Assembly (NCBI GenBank): GCA_017540545.1
Contig: JAFYAV010000001.1
Span: forward strand, 62,001-126,000
Origin: Candidatus Saccharimonadota bacterium
GTDB taxonomy: Bacteria > Patescibacteriota > Saccharimonadia > Saccharimonadales > Saccharimonadaceae
Length of the DNA: 64,000 bases
Reading direction: 5' to 3'
Shown here piece by piece: positions 6,928-14,410 of the stretch (the stretch's first letter is position 1; every line of letters starts with the position of its first letter). The position numbers and the translations under genes were made by a program. Under the pieces are notes generated by a model. That model worked only from the letters and a program-made list of their open reading frames with translations. It did not search any database and had not been told where the DNA came from.

Positions 6928-8520
6928 TTACTTACTTGCCGCCCGCATCAGCCCCTCAAACAGCGGGTGCGCCCGATATGGTCGACTCTTGAACTCTGGG
7001 TGCGCTTGCGTCGCCACAAAGAAATCGCAACTCGGCGCCTCAACAAATTCCACTAGCTTACCATCCGGCGAAGTCCCCGATACTACCAAACCTCCCGCTT
7101 CAATCTCCTTCAAGAACTTCTGATTCACCTCGTAACGATGGCGATGTCGCTCAACTACATTTTCCGCACCGTACAACTCAGCCACTTTTGAACCTGATAC
7201 TAACTTTGCCGGGCAATCACCCAAACGCATCGTGCCACCCGTACTTTCTTTGCCCTTCTGCCCCTCCATGATGTACACCACATTCGCATCAGCTGGCGCA
7301 TCAAACTCTTCCGAATTTGCATTCTCGACGCCACCTTTTCGCGCCGCCGCAATTACTGCCGTCTGCAAGCCCAGACATAGTCCCAAATACGGTTTATTGT
7401 GCTCCAAACAGTATTTCCCTGCCGCAATCTTCCCCTCAACGCCGCGCACGCCGAAGCCACCCGGCACCACAATGCCGTCCACGCCAACAAAATCTTCTTC
7501 GGTCGCCTTTTCCGCGTCAATCCAGACCGTTTTTAGCTTCACGCCAACTTTCCATGCTGCCGCCTTCAACGCTTCCGTAACCGACAAATAGGTATCCGTA
7601 TTGTCAATATATTTCGCCACCAAACCAATCTTTACTTCTTTACCAGAATCCGATTCTATTTTTTGCACCAATTCTTCCCATTGGCTCATGTCCGGATCGC
7701 CATGATCAATAAAACGCTCAAGTGGCGCCAATACGCCGCCCCTCACGGCATTTAACGGAACCTCATAGACGGATTTTGCATCCGGCATCAGAACTACAGC
7801 ATCTTCTTGAACTGCACAAAATGTCGCCAGCTTCCTCGCAATCTGCGGTGCTTCTATTGTTTTATCTACATCCATTCGCGCCACTACCATATCTGGAATA
7901 ATACCGAGCTCGCGCAAATCCCTCAAAGAATTCTGTGCCGGCTTCGTCTTAAATTCCTGCGAAGTCGACAGCCATGGCACATAACATACATGCACATACA
8001 GACAATTCTCTCGCCCCACACGTGTTCCAAATTCACGAATCGCCTCCACGAAATGCGTTCCTTCCAAATCTCCAATTGTACCGCCGATTTCCACAATATG
8101 CACATCCGAGCCAAAATGCTCCGCATTATCTAGAAAAGTTTGCTGCACTAAACCAGTCACATGCGGGATTAACTGCACCGTCCTACCGCCAAACTTTCCC
8201 GCTCGCTCATCATCGATTAGTCGCTTATATAATTTCCCGGATGTCCAAATCGAGTCGCCCGTCATCTCTTCATCGAGGAATCTTTCATAATGCCCCAAAT
8301 CAAGATCCGTCTCCGCTCCGTCCCGCGTCACAAAGCATTCGCCATGCTCACGCGGATTCAGAAGCCCAGCGTCAACATTAAAATAAGGGTCACATTTCTG
8401 CATTGAAACTTTCAGACCCTTTGCTTTTAGAATTGCGCCGATACTAGCCGCCATGATTCCCTTCCCGACGCCCGAAATCACGCCCCCCGTCACGAAAATA
8501 TATTTAGTTTTTGTTTTCAT
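6928..8520 (-). CDS. pyrG: CTP synthase
   Basis: PyrG converts UTP to CTP using ATP and glutamine-derived ammonia. The N-terminal synthetase domain opens with FVTGGVISGVGKGIMAASIG (P-loop). The C-terminal class I glutamine amidotransferase contains the nucleophile elbow GLCLGLQ, with the catalytic His-Glu in AHPEFKSRP. At 530 aa it is of standard length. The start at 8520 (MKTKTKYIF) was chosen because GGAGGT lies ten bases upstream; seven extra codons are possible but would put the ribosome site inside the gene. A likely promoter is TTGTAG-17-TATGCT around 8568-8596 on the minus strand, with an NrdR-like palindrome further upstream. Confidence 0.95.
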   Translation of the reverse strand: MKTKTKYIFVTGGVISGVGKGIMAASIGAILKAKGLKVSMQKCDPYFNVDAGLLNPREHGECFVTRDGAETDLDLGHYERFLDEEMTGDSIWTSGKLYKRLIDDERAGKFGGRTVQLIPHVTGLVQQTFLDNAEHFGSDVHIVEIGGTIGDLEGTHFVEAIREFGTRVGRENCLYVHVCYVPWLSTSQEFKTKPAQNSLRDLRELGIIPDMVVARMDVDKTIEAPQIARKLATFCAVQEDAVVLMPDAKSVYEVPLNAVRGGVLAPLERFIDHGDPDMSQWEELVQKIESDSGKEVKIGLVAKYIDNTDTYLSVTEALKAAAWKVGVKLKTVWIDAEKATEEDFVGVDGIVVPGGFGVRGVEGKIAAGKYCLEHNKPYLGLCLGLQTAVIAAARKGGVENANSEEFDAPADANVVYIMEGQKGKESTGGTMRLGDCPAKLVSGSKVAELYGAENVVERHRHRYEVNQKFLKEIEAGGLVVSGTSPDGKLVEFVEAPSCDFFVATQAHPEFKSRPYRAHPLFEGLMRAASK

Positions 8521-8637
8521 TTCTCTGGGCACCTCCTTCAATGGCCCACCTTTAAATACACACCCCTAGCATAAGCTATTTCCATTAGCCCTACAACCCC
8601 TGACATTTACCGAAATTGTGTCACAGCACTTGCAAAA

Positions 8638-8655
8638 TACGCTATATATAGCGTA
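8638..8655. promoter_or_regulatory. NrdR-box-like palindrome
   Basis: The perfect 18-bp palindrome TACGCTATATATAGCGTA is flanked by AAA/TTT, which extends it to 24 bp. The core matches the pattern of NrdR boxes (ACAC-TATATATA-GTGT type) and is identical to the operator at 35823-35840. Here it lies about 45 bp upstream of the inferred pyrG -35 box. A second, degenerate site (ending TTGTGT) may lie near 8606-8621. What it controls is unclear. Apart from this site, the pyrG promoter and the promoter and leader of the 226-aa gene, I see nothing in 8521-8971. Confidence 0.55.
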
Positions 8656-8756
8656 TTTCTGTCTCGCTTTAGTATCATAATCTCTGACAAAATAACCAGC
8701 GACTCTAGATAGGACAAATCCAGGTTGCCCTAAACTGCCTCCATGGGGCGGATATC

Positions 8757-8785
8757 TTGACTTTTCGCCACTTTTGTGATAAAAT
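8757..8785 (+). promoter_or_regulatory. sigma70-type promoter
   Basis: TTGACT (8757-8762), 17 bp, TAAAAT (8780-8785). The predicted +1 at 8792 is the A of an ATG. Confidence 0.7.
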
Positions 8786-8791
8786 ATAACA

Positions 8792-8911
8792 ATGAGCTTC
8801 TTCCGAGAAGCCACTTGCACGTTTAGAGCGGAATCATTCATGAAACCACCACTCTATGCGAGATACGGCTCCATACTTCTCCTATGGCACCATATCTCGT
8901 ATAGAGAATGA
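8792..8911 (+). CDS. possible leaderless upstream ORF, 39 codons, in a structured leader
   Basis: An ATG sits six bases after the -10 box, the spacing seen at several leaderless genes here, and opens 39 codons (MSFFREATCTFRAESFMKPP, continuing) to TGA at 8909. The same RNA folds into a 5' stem-loop (GCTTCT/AGAAGC, 8796-8811) and a long hairpin (CTCTATGCGAGATA at 8852-8865 with TATCTCGTATAGAG at 8893-8906, inner CCATA/TATGG). The frame may be a real leader peptide, or just part of a structured leader for the 226-aa gene. No homology is recognised. Confidence 0.35.
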   Translation: MSFFREATCTFRAESFMKPPLYARYGSILLLWHHISYRE

Positions 8912-8971
8912 CAAGGGGTTGCCCCCCCCAAAAAAATATTTAAGGGGCGCAGACCCCAGAAAGGCGGAAAC

Positions 8972-9652
8972 ATGAAAAAGAATTACAGGAAAAACGTAAC
9001 CGAAAAAGACATCGCCACACTGAGAAGCTGGTGCGTCGTTGCATTATTCGTAGTCGCGGTTTTGGCACTCGTCCTCATCCCGATTCTGTACGGAGTTGGC
9101 ATTCTCAAAGAGAAGCCTACCGCCAGCACAACGGAACCTCCTGCCACCGTGGAAACGACACGGTTGCCGGAATGGAAGCACTATAACCCCAACGATTCTA
9201 GTAACAATCAGAACTTCAGCAGCTCAGTGCAGACGAAACCCTCGTTTCGTATCCTGAGTGACGGACTCGATATAACCGAGGCCGAGCTGAAAGAAATCAA
9301 CCCCAAGGGGACAGAATACGACGAAGCGACCATGGCCCGTCTCGCATCGCTGTGCGCTGCGGTCGAAGCGTACAGTGGAACCATCATCCTTTACGAAGAG
9401 GAATTCCCGGCGACCACCTTCACCAACGGCGAAAAGTGGCCCGCCTCAATCGATCATGAGCTCGAGGTTGAGGACCAAATCCGGCTCACCGCGGCCATTC
9501 AGATACTGCGCGACGATGCCCTCGCCCACTTCAAGGAAGAGGCAAACCAGAACGAACATCCATATGCTTCCGCATGCTACCTGAAAGTATGCAGTATTCT
9601 TGGATATTTCCCATTTGAAGAAGGCACGGAAGCGACAACGCCGCTTCCGTAG
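8972..9652 (+). CDS. single-pass membrane protein, 226 aa
   Basis: I do not recognise the family. The N-terminus is basic and cytoplasmic (MKKNYRKNVTEKD), followed by one long TM at about residues 22-45 (VVALFVVAVLALVLIPILYG). A Thr/Pro/Ser/Asn-rich stalk (about 50-90) leads to a small outward-facing helical domain of about 130 residues. The ribosome site AAAGGCGG is seven bases before the ATG. It is preceded by a 180-nt leader with a C8A7 tract (8922-8936) and a GGGG/CCCC hairpin just before the site, and ended by a strong terminator. Confidence 0.8.
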   Translation: MKKNYRKNVTEKDIATLRSWCVVALFVVAVLALVLIPILYGVGILKEKPTASTTEPPATVETTRLPEWKHYNPNDSSNNQNFSSSVQTKPSFRILSDGLDITEAELKEINPKGTEYDEATMARLASLCAAVEAYSGTIILYEEEFPATTFTNGEKWPASIDHELEVEDQIRLTAAIQILRDDALAHFKEEANQNEHPYASACYLKVCSILGYFPFEEGTEATTPLP

Positions 9653-9701
9653 TTCGGCGGCCTACTATCTTCCAAAGAAGTTTTCTTCCAATCCGCTCAA
9701 A

Positions 9702-9728
9702 AAGCCGGGAATCATCCCGGCTTTTTAA
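9702..9728 (+). terminator. Rho-independent terminator
   Basis: AAGCCGGGA (9702-9710) and TCCCGGCTT (9715-9723) pair around ATCA, followed by a T run. Confidence 0.9.
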
Positions 9729-9817
9729 CGTTGCAAACCCATATTCAAAAACCACTAAACCGCAAAACAAAGCCAACCGCCCCCCATCCCTATCCGCATA
9801 TGGTAAAATCGTCATAG

Positions 9818-10798
9818 ATGAACTGCTTTTATCATTCCCGCTACCGCTTCTATAACAAAAACGCCAAGCATGGACTCAAATTTTTTCTCATCAGTGACAT
9901 CCATTTCAGCCACCGCGTCAGCCCCAAAACTCTGCGCGCCATTACTTTACGAGCGCACCAGGAGGCTCCCAACTACATTCTCATCGCCGGCGATCTCATT
10001 GATTCTCTCAATCATATCGAAAAAAGCTCCGACCTAAAACGCCTTACCAGCTGGCTCGAACAGCTCGGTAAGGTCGCTCCGGTCCTTATCGGCCTCGGCA
10101 ATCACGAGTTTTATCGCAAAAACCCCAACTATAAAAATCTCTTCTCTAGACAAAAACATTGGTTTGCCGAGAAAAATCAACCTTTCCTGAACGCCATCAA
10201 TTCTATCGATAACGTCCAAATCCTCGACAACCAATCGTACGAGGATCAAAACGTTTACATTTTTGGCTTCACCCAAACGCCCGATTATTTTCGCTTCGAC
10301 AAAGATGACCATCGTGCCCCTTCTATCTTTCATCCAGGTTGCGAAGATCACGACATCATGGTATCTGACCTCGATGCTCTCGACCAAAAACTAATCACTA
10401 ACCTCCCCAAGCATAAAGTCAAAATCGCGATTATTCACTCCCCCACCTATCTTACCGACTCGGAAATTGCTTCCAAACTCTACGAATTTGATTTCTTCAT
10501 TTCTGGCCACATGCATAATGGCGTCGTGCCGCCCATTATTAATGACATCTGGCGCTCCGATCGTGGCTTCATTTCTGCGAGCAGAAAGCTCTTTCCCCAT
10601 GGCGTTCGCACAAACATCCGCAACCCCTCCGATAAAATCATTATCCTCGGCGCCGTCACGACCATTCAAGATAGCGCCCAACCATTCACTTTCGCAAACG
10701 GTCTCTATCCCACCAATATCGCCACGCTCGAACTTAAAAACCTCGAAACGCTAATTCGCAAACCCGACGTTAAACATAGTTATATAAGTTACAAATAG
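9818..10798 (+). CDS. calcineurin-like metallophosphoesterase
   Basis: This 326-aa protein carries the five metallophosphoesterase blocks in order: SDIHFSH (residues ~27-33), GDLID (~57-61), GLGNHEFY (~91-98), a His block in IIHSPTYL (~207) and GHMHNG (~228-233). These bind two metals. The arrangement recalls YkuE/LpxH-type enzymes, but the substrate cannot be named. No signal peptide is clear. The -10 box TAAAAT (9804-9809) ends eight bases before the ATG and no ribosome site is present, so the mRNA is probably leaderless. It is followed at 12 bp by a membrane protein in the same operon. Confidence 0.85.
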   Translation: MNCFYHSRYRFYNKNAKHGLKFFLISDIHFSHRVSPKTLRAITLRAHQEAPNYILIAGDLIDSLNHIEKSSDLKRLTSWLEQLGKVAPVLIGLGNHEFYRKNPNYKNLFSRQKHWFAEKNQPFLNAINSIDNVQILDNQSYEDQNVYIFGFTQTPDYFRFDKDDHRAPSIFHPGCEDHDIMVSDLDALDQKLITNLPKHKVKIAIIHSPTYLTDSEIASKLYEFDFFISGHMHNGVVPPIINDIWRSDRGFISASRKLFPHGVRTNIRNPSDKIIILGAVTTIQDSAQPFTFANGLYPTNIATLELKNLETLIRKPDVKHSYISYK

Positions 10799-10810
10799 GA
10801 GAAAGGAAAA

Positions 10811-11632
10811 ATGGAAAATAATCCAAACCCAATTCAACCAACATCGGAGCCGACACCGGAACCAACAGTAGCACCAGAGCCAACAGTAGCACCGGAACCA
10901 ACAGCAGCACCAGAGCCAACTCTTACGCCCGGCCAACCCGTAAACACTCAAACAACACCACAACCGCAAGTGCCACAAGCGCAAGAGCTGCAGCCAAAAA
11001 AGAAACACAACAACCTCGTTATCGGTATCATTGTTGGACTTATTGTCGCCGTAGCCATTGCCACCCTCATTATTCTTTTACTTGTCGTGAAGCCTTCCGA
11101 ACCCACTCAACCTAGCGGTGGGGATAGCACGAGCAAACAACATGAACCCGACGGGGACCAGCCAGACGACAAACCGCCCGTTACATCCAAAAATCACGTT
11201 TCTGGCATCTGGAACTGCGCCAAGGGCATCGCTAGCGCCAATGACCCTAAAAGCTTTAACATCACCATTAAACTTAATGAAGATATGTCTTTCGTCTATG
11301 GCCCTTACAACGACACGGATAATAACCATTTCTCCGGCACCTACACCTACAAGGACGAAAATAAACACACGAACGACTATAAATACAACTATTATATGGT
11401 CGACTTTAACACCGACGAATATATTAGTGACGGCGAAAAGCAAGACATCACAAACACTACTTCCCAAATGGAAATGGGCATCGCCGAATCTGGCAACGGC
11501 GCCGGCCGACAAGCCATCATCATTTTTGTCTCTTCTTATAACAGGTATTATTGCTACGACTATTCGGACCCCACAAATCTCACTATCACCCATTTTAGAA
11601 ATCCATTAGCGCCACGCCCAAGCATTGATTAG
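10811..11632 (+). CDS. Pro/Thr/Glu-repeat membrane protein, 273 aa
   Basis: The cytoplasmic part carries short repeats (EPTPEPTVAPEPTVAPEPT type, residues ~12-37). A basic KKKHNN precedes a single TM (LVIGIIVGLIVAVAIATLII, ~70-96). The outward domain (~125-260) looks all-beta, with an opening VSGIWNCAKGI like lipocalin-type or META-like barrels, but I cannot assign a family. A GGAGAAAGGA site precedes the ATG. It follows the metallophosphoesterase at 12 bp and is probably co-transcribed. The architecture resembles the WG-repeat-like protein at 12353. Confidence 0.8.
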   Translation: MENNPNPIQPTSEPTPEPTVAPEPTVAPEPTAAPEPTLTPGQPVNTQTTPQPQVPQAQELQPKKKHNNLVIGIIVGLIVAVAIATLIILLLVVKPSEPTQPSGGDSTSKQHEPDGDQPDDKPPVTSKNHVSGIWNCAKGIASANDPKSFNITIKLNEDMSFVYGPYNDTDNNHFSGTYTYKDENKHTNDYKYNYYMVDFNTDEYISDGEKQDITNTTSQMEMGIAESGNGAGRQAIIIFVSSYNRYYCYDYSDPTNLTITHFRNPLAPRPSID

Positions 11633-11707
11633 CGCTCACTCAAAACGTTATGTTATAATGAAAACTCGTACCTTACTATTTTTCTGCCCAAAGGAGGTGA
11701 TAATGAA

Positions 11708-12280
11708 ATGGCATCAATGGTCAACAATTTATGCCACTACTCTTTGTTTTTTTCCTTCCAGATACTTCTGTGCACATGGTTATTTTGGCCCGGCACGATA
11801 TTCCTTGTTGCATATAAGTATGAATATCGACAAATACATACCGGGAGGGGTCAAAGCCGAACGTTCTGGCCAGGCAGCTTCGCGCTTGGGCTGATTTTTG
11901 TAACCCTATTGGCACTCAGCGCCCAATTGCGCATCGAGTATACGAATGGTTATCTAGCCATAGCAGCAATCATCGCTGCGATTTTCGCAATAATAGCCAG
12001 AAACGTCAACAACAGGCAATACGCAAATAAGCGCTCAACGGTAAGTCCCACGAAAATCGCGCATGATATATGTGGTTTTTTCGTATGCTCATGGAGTATT
12101 GGCTCTTTGGCATTCCGTGTTATCGCGAAATCCATCGAAAAGCAGTCATTTGCCCAATATCCAGTGTTATGGAGTATTATTGCGGTTGATGTCGTTTTTT
12201 TCGCAGCAATGATCATCATCGACATCAAGATCCCCCCAAATCCAGAGCTAATGTACCCATCGAACTGGCAGAAGTATTAA
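11708..12280 (+). CDS. polytopic membrane protein, 190 aa, start frame uncertain
   Basis: About five hydrophobic segments are visible (around FSFQILLCTWLFWPGTIFLV, FALGLIFVTLLALSA, GYLAIAAIIAAIFAII, FFVCSWSIGSLAF and LWSIIAVDVVFFAAMIII). No family is recognised. The AAAGGAGGTG site is best placed (5 nt) for an ATG at 11703 in another frame, which reads MKWHQWSTIYATTLCFF and stops at 11894. For the ATG at 11708 the spacing is 10 nt. One extra T in the T7 tract at 11747-11753 would fuse the 11703 start to this frame, so slippage, programmed frameshift or an assembly indel are all possible. Confidence 0.7.
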   Translation: MASMVNNLCHYSLFFSFQILLCTWLFWPGTIFLVAYKYEYRQIHTGRGQSRTFWPGSFALGLIFVTLLALSAQLRIEYTNGYLAIAAIIAAIFAIIARNVNNRQYANKRSTVSPTKIAHDICGFFVCSWSIGSLAFRVIAKSIEKQSFAQYPVLWSIIAVDVVFFAAMIIIDIKIPPNPELMYPSNWQKY

Positions 12281-12284
12281 CAAC

Positions 12285-12311
12285 GCCCCGGCATCATAGC
12301 CGGGCTTTTTT
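12285..12311 (+). terminator. Rho-independent terminator
   Basis: GCCCCGGC pairs with GCCGGGC (one bulged C) around ATCATA, followed by six T. Confidence 0.8.
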
Positions 12312-12352
12312 CTGGCCACCTCACCCATTACCGCTCATGCTATAATCAAGCC

Positions 12353-14149
12353 ATGGATAACAATACTTTCGGGGACAACGCGACTCCTACGCAAACCCCC
12401 GCGCCATCACCAATACCAACTCCGCCAGAACCAACGCCAACACCGAAGCCAGCGACGACAGCGGAACCGAAGCCATCACTTTCCCCAACTGCCGAACCGA
12501 CTCCAACAACTCCCGCCACCGCCACTCCCACGCCTACAACTCCAAAAAGCAAAAAGCCAATTATTATTGTCATTGTCATCGCTATTCTAGTTGTTGGACT
12601 TATTATTGCGGCTATTTTTCTATTACCAAAAATCTTCGGAGGAAACCCAGACGATAGCGATTCACTTGAAGAATCAATCACTAAAACAAATTCTTTCTTC
12701 ATTTACGACGGCTCAAAGAAAAGCTATGCCCTCTTCGACATCGATGGCAACCAACTAACCGATTTCATCTTTACCAGTCACGACGATTTCGCCAATGGCG
12801 CCACCGCCGTTCGTAACCAAGACGAGCAAAAAGGCATTATCGGCACCGATGGCAAAATGATTGTCGACTTCGGCATCTGTAAGTATCTATTTCAAGAGGG
12901 CTCGCTCTATTCCTGCACCAACGAAGACGGCAACGATTTACTGCTCGACGCCAAAGGCAAAACTATCCTCGAGGCTGAATATTTAGACGTTGACTCGCCT
13001 GTCGGTGAATATCTCATTACTTTCGTCGCTCAATATGACGAGGAAGAAGAGAACGGGACTATCACCATCTACGATTACAGAGGCAACGCCATGACGTCTT
13101 TCCCAGCTTCAGCCAGCAAAACTAAGCTCCCTGTATCCAGCAGTGAAGGAAAATACGCGACCGTATTTTACGATGGCAACAATTACGTCTTCGATGTATC
13201 TAAATCAAAGCTACTCTTCTCTTTTGCCAACGCCGATGCGGCCTGCATTAGCTCGATAAATGAAACCAATTCTAGCGAATTCACCATGAGATCCTGCAGC
13301 GGAATGGAAAGCGACCCTAGCCACGTTAAATTATGGTTCATTCGTGGCGATAAGACCGTATTAGAGAAAACTAGCGATTCCTACGGCGAACTCCGCTTCG
13401 ACAATGGCACCCTCATCTTTAAAGACGACAATAGCGAACATATTCTAGATTCCGATGGCAAGGAAGTAACTAAAATTACATATACCCAATACAAAGATAG
13501 CAAGAACTTCATCACTAAATCTAAAGACGATTCACGTTCGGCTGATCTCTATATTAATGGCGAAAAGAAGCAGAAAGTAAAATGCACCGTTCCAACAAAT
13601 ACGACAGTTTATCATGGCATCTACATGCTATCTTATTGCGACGGATTCGACAAAGGCGAGAAAATATTTATGAAGTACGACGGTACAGTTATCAATAAAG
13701 CCTCCTACAAAACCGTCGATCCTTTCGACAAAAACGGTTATGCCAAAGTCAGCGAAGATGGTGAGGAATATTACCTTATCGATACTAATGGCGAAACCGT
13801 CTCCGACAAATACGCCTACTCCATCTATAATGTCCCCGCCACAAAAGATGTTTATCTTGCAGAAAACAAAGATGGTACCAGAAGTATCTTCCGAATCAAG
13901 GATGACGTTATTACCACCAGCGACGATATTATCGCGTCCAGTATTGTCACATCGCGCCCTAATATTTGTTTCGCCTTCCGGAAAGACAATAAATATACTC
14001 TATACAACCTCACAACCAACACCGAGCTTACCACTATCGACGCCAAGCCATACTTTTATGAGCTCTACCTTACTACCACAAAAGACGGTAAAACTCAGTA
14101 CTATTCTTGCGCCAACGGCAAAATGTTCTACGAAGGCGCCTCCTACTAA
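12353..14149 (+). CDS. WG-repeat-like membrane-anchored protein, 598 aa
   Basis: The first ~65 residues are a Pro/Thr/Glu-rich tail, followed by KSKK and a single TM (IIIVIVIAILVVGLIIAAIF, ~67-90). The outward part (~110-598) is made of short beta repeats of the type YALFDIDGNQLTD / GIIGTDGKMIVD / YLIDTNGETVSD, resembling WG (KWG) repeats that build propeller-like domains and bind ligands or cell surfaces. I count at least six such units by eye. The -10 TATAAT (12341-12346) ends exactly six bases before the ATG and there is no ribosome site, so a leaderless mRNA is expected. Confidence 0.8.
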   Translation: MDNNTFGDNATPTQTPAPSPIPTPPEPTPTPKPATTAEPKPSLSPTAEPTPTTPATATPTPTTPKSKKPIIIVIVIAILVVGLIIAAIFLLPKIFGGNPDDSDSLEESITKTNSFFIYDGSKKSYALFDIDGNQLTDFIFTSHDDFANGATAVRNQDEQKGIIGTDGKMIVDFGICKYLFQEGSLYSCTNEDGNDLLLDAKGKTILEAEYLDVDSPVGEYLITFVAQYDEEEENGTITIYDYRGNAMTSFPASASKTKLPVSSSEGKYATVFYDGNNYVFDVSKSKLLFSFANADAACISSINETNSSEFTMRSCSGMESDPSHVKLWFIRGDKTVLEKTSDSYGELRFDNGTLIFKDDNSEHILDSDGKEVTKITYTQYKDSKNFITKSKDDSRSADLYINGEKKQKVKCTVPTNTTVYHGIYMLSYCDGFDKGEKIFMKYDGTVINKASYKTVDPFDKNGYAKVSEDGEEYYLIDTNGETVSDKYAYSIYNVPATKDVYLAENKDGTRSIFRIKDDVITTSDDIIASSIVTSRPNICFAFRKDNKYTLYNLTTNTELTTIDAKPYFYELYLTTTKDGKTQYYSCANGKMFYEGASY

Positions 14150-14163
14150 ACCGTTCTTTAATT

Positions 14164-14199
14164 AAAAACATTCCACGACGTATGCGTGGAATGTTTTTT
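14164..14199. terminator. bidirectional terminator
   Basis: AAAAACATTCCACG pairs with CGTGGAATGTTTTTT around ACGTATG. It closes the WG-repeat-like gene and could also stop minus-strand transcription from tRNA-Arg. Confidence 0.85.
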
Positions 14200-14261
14200 A
14201 TATTCAATGAAATTCGCGAGAGAAAAGCAAAATCGTTCTCTTCTCAAATGTATAAGCCGTC

Positions 14262-14336
14262 TGGTAGGCCCAGCTGGAATCGAACCAGCATTGTACCCTT
14301 AGAGGGGGTATGTCCTATCCGTTGAACGATGGGCCC
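14262..14336 (-). tRNA. tRNA-Arg (UCU)
   Basis: A 75-nt cloverleaf with encoded CCA. Acceptor GGGCCCA/TGGGCCT (G1-U72 wobble), D stem GTTC/GGAC, anticodon stem TACCC/GGGTA, T stem GCTGG/CCAGC with loop TTCGATT. The seven-base anticodon loop is CCTCTAA, placing UCU at 34-36. This leaves C rather than the near-universal U at position 33. Confidence 0.9.
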
Positions 14337-14410
14337 ATCTTGCTTAATCTCTATTTTATCACAGCAATGGAGCGCAGGTACGCAAAAGCCCTACGCTCCA
14401 ATCAAGTTAG

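Noticed and set aside
8566-8841. 91-codon minus-strand frame upstream of pyrG
   Set aside because: It covers the NrdR-like palindrome, the pyrG promoter region and the plus-strand promoter at 8757, has no ribosome site, and the product has no recognisable pattern.
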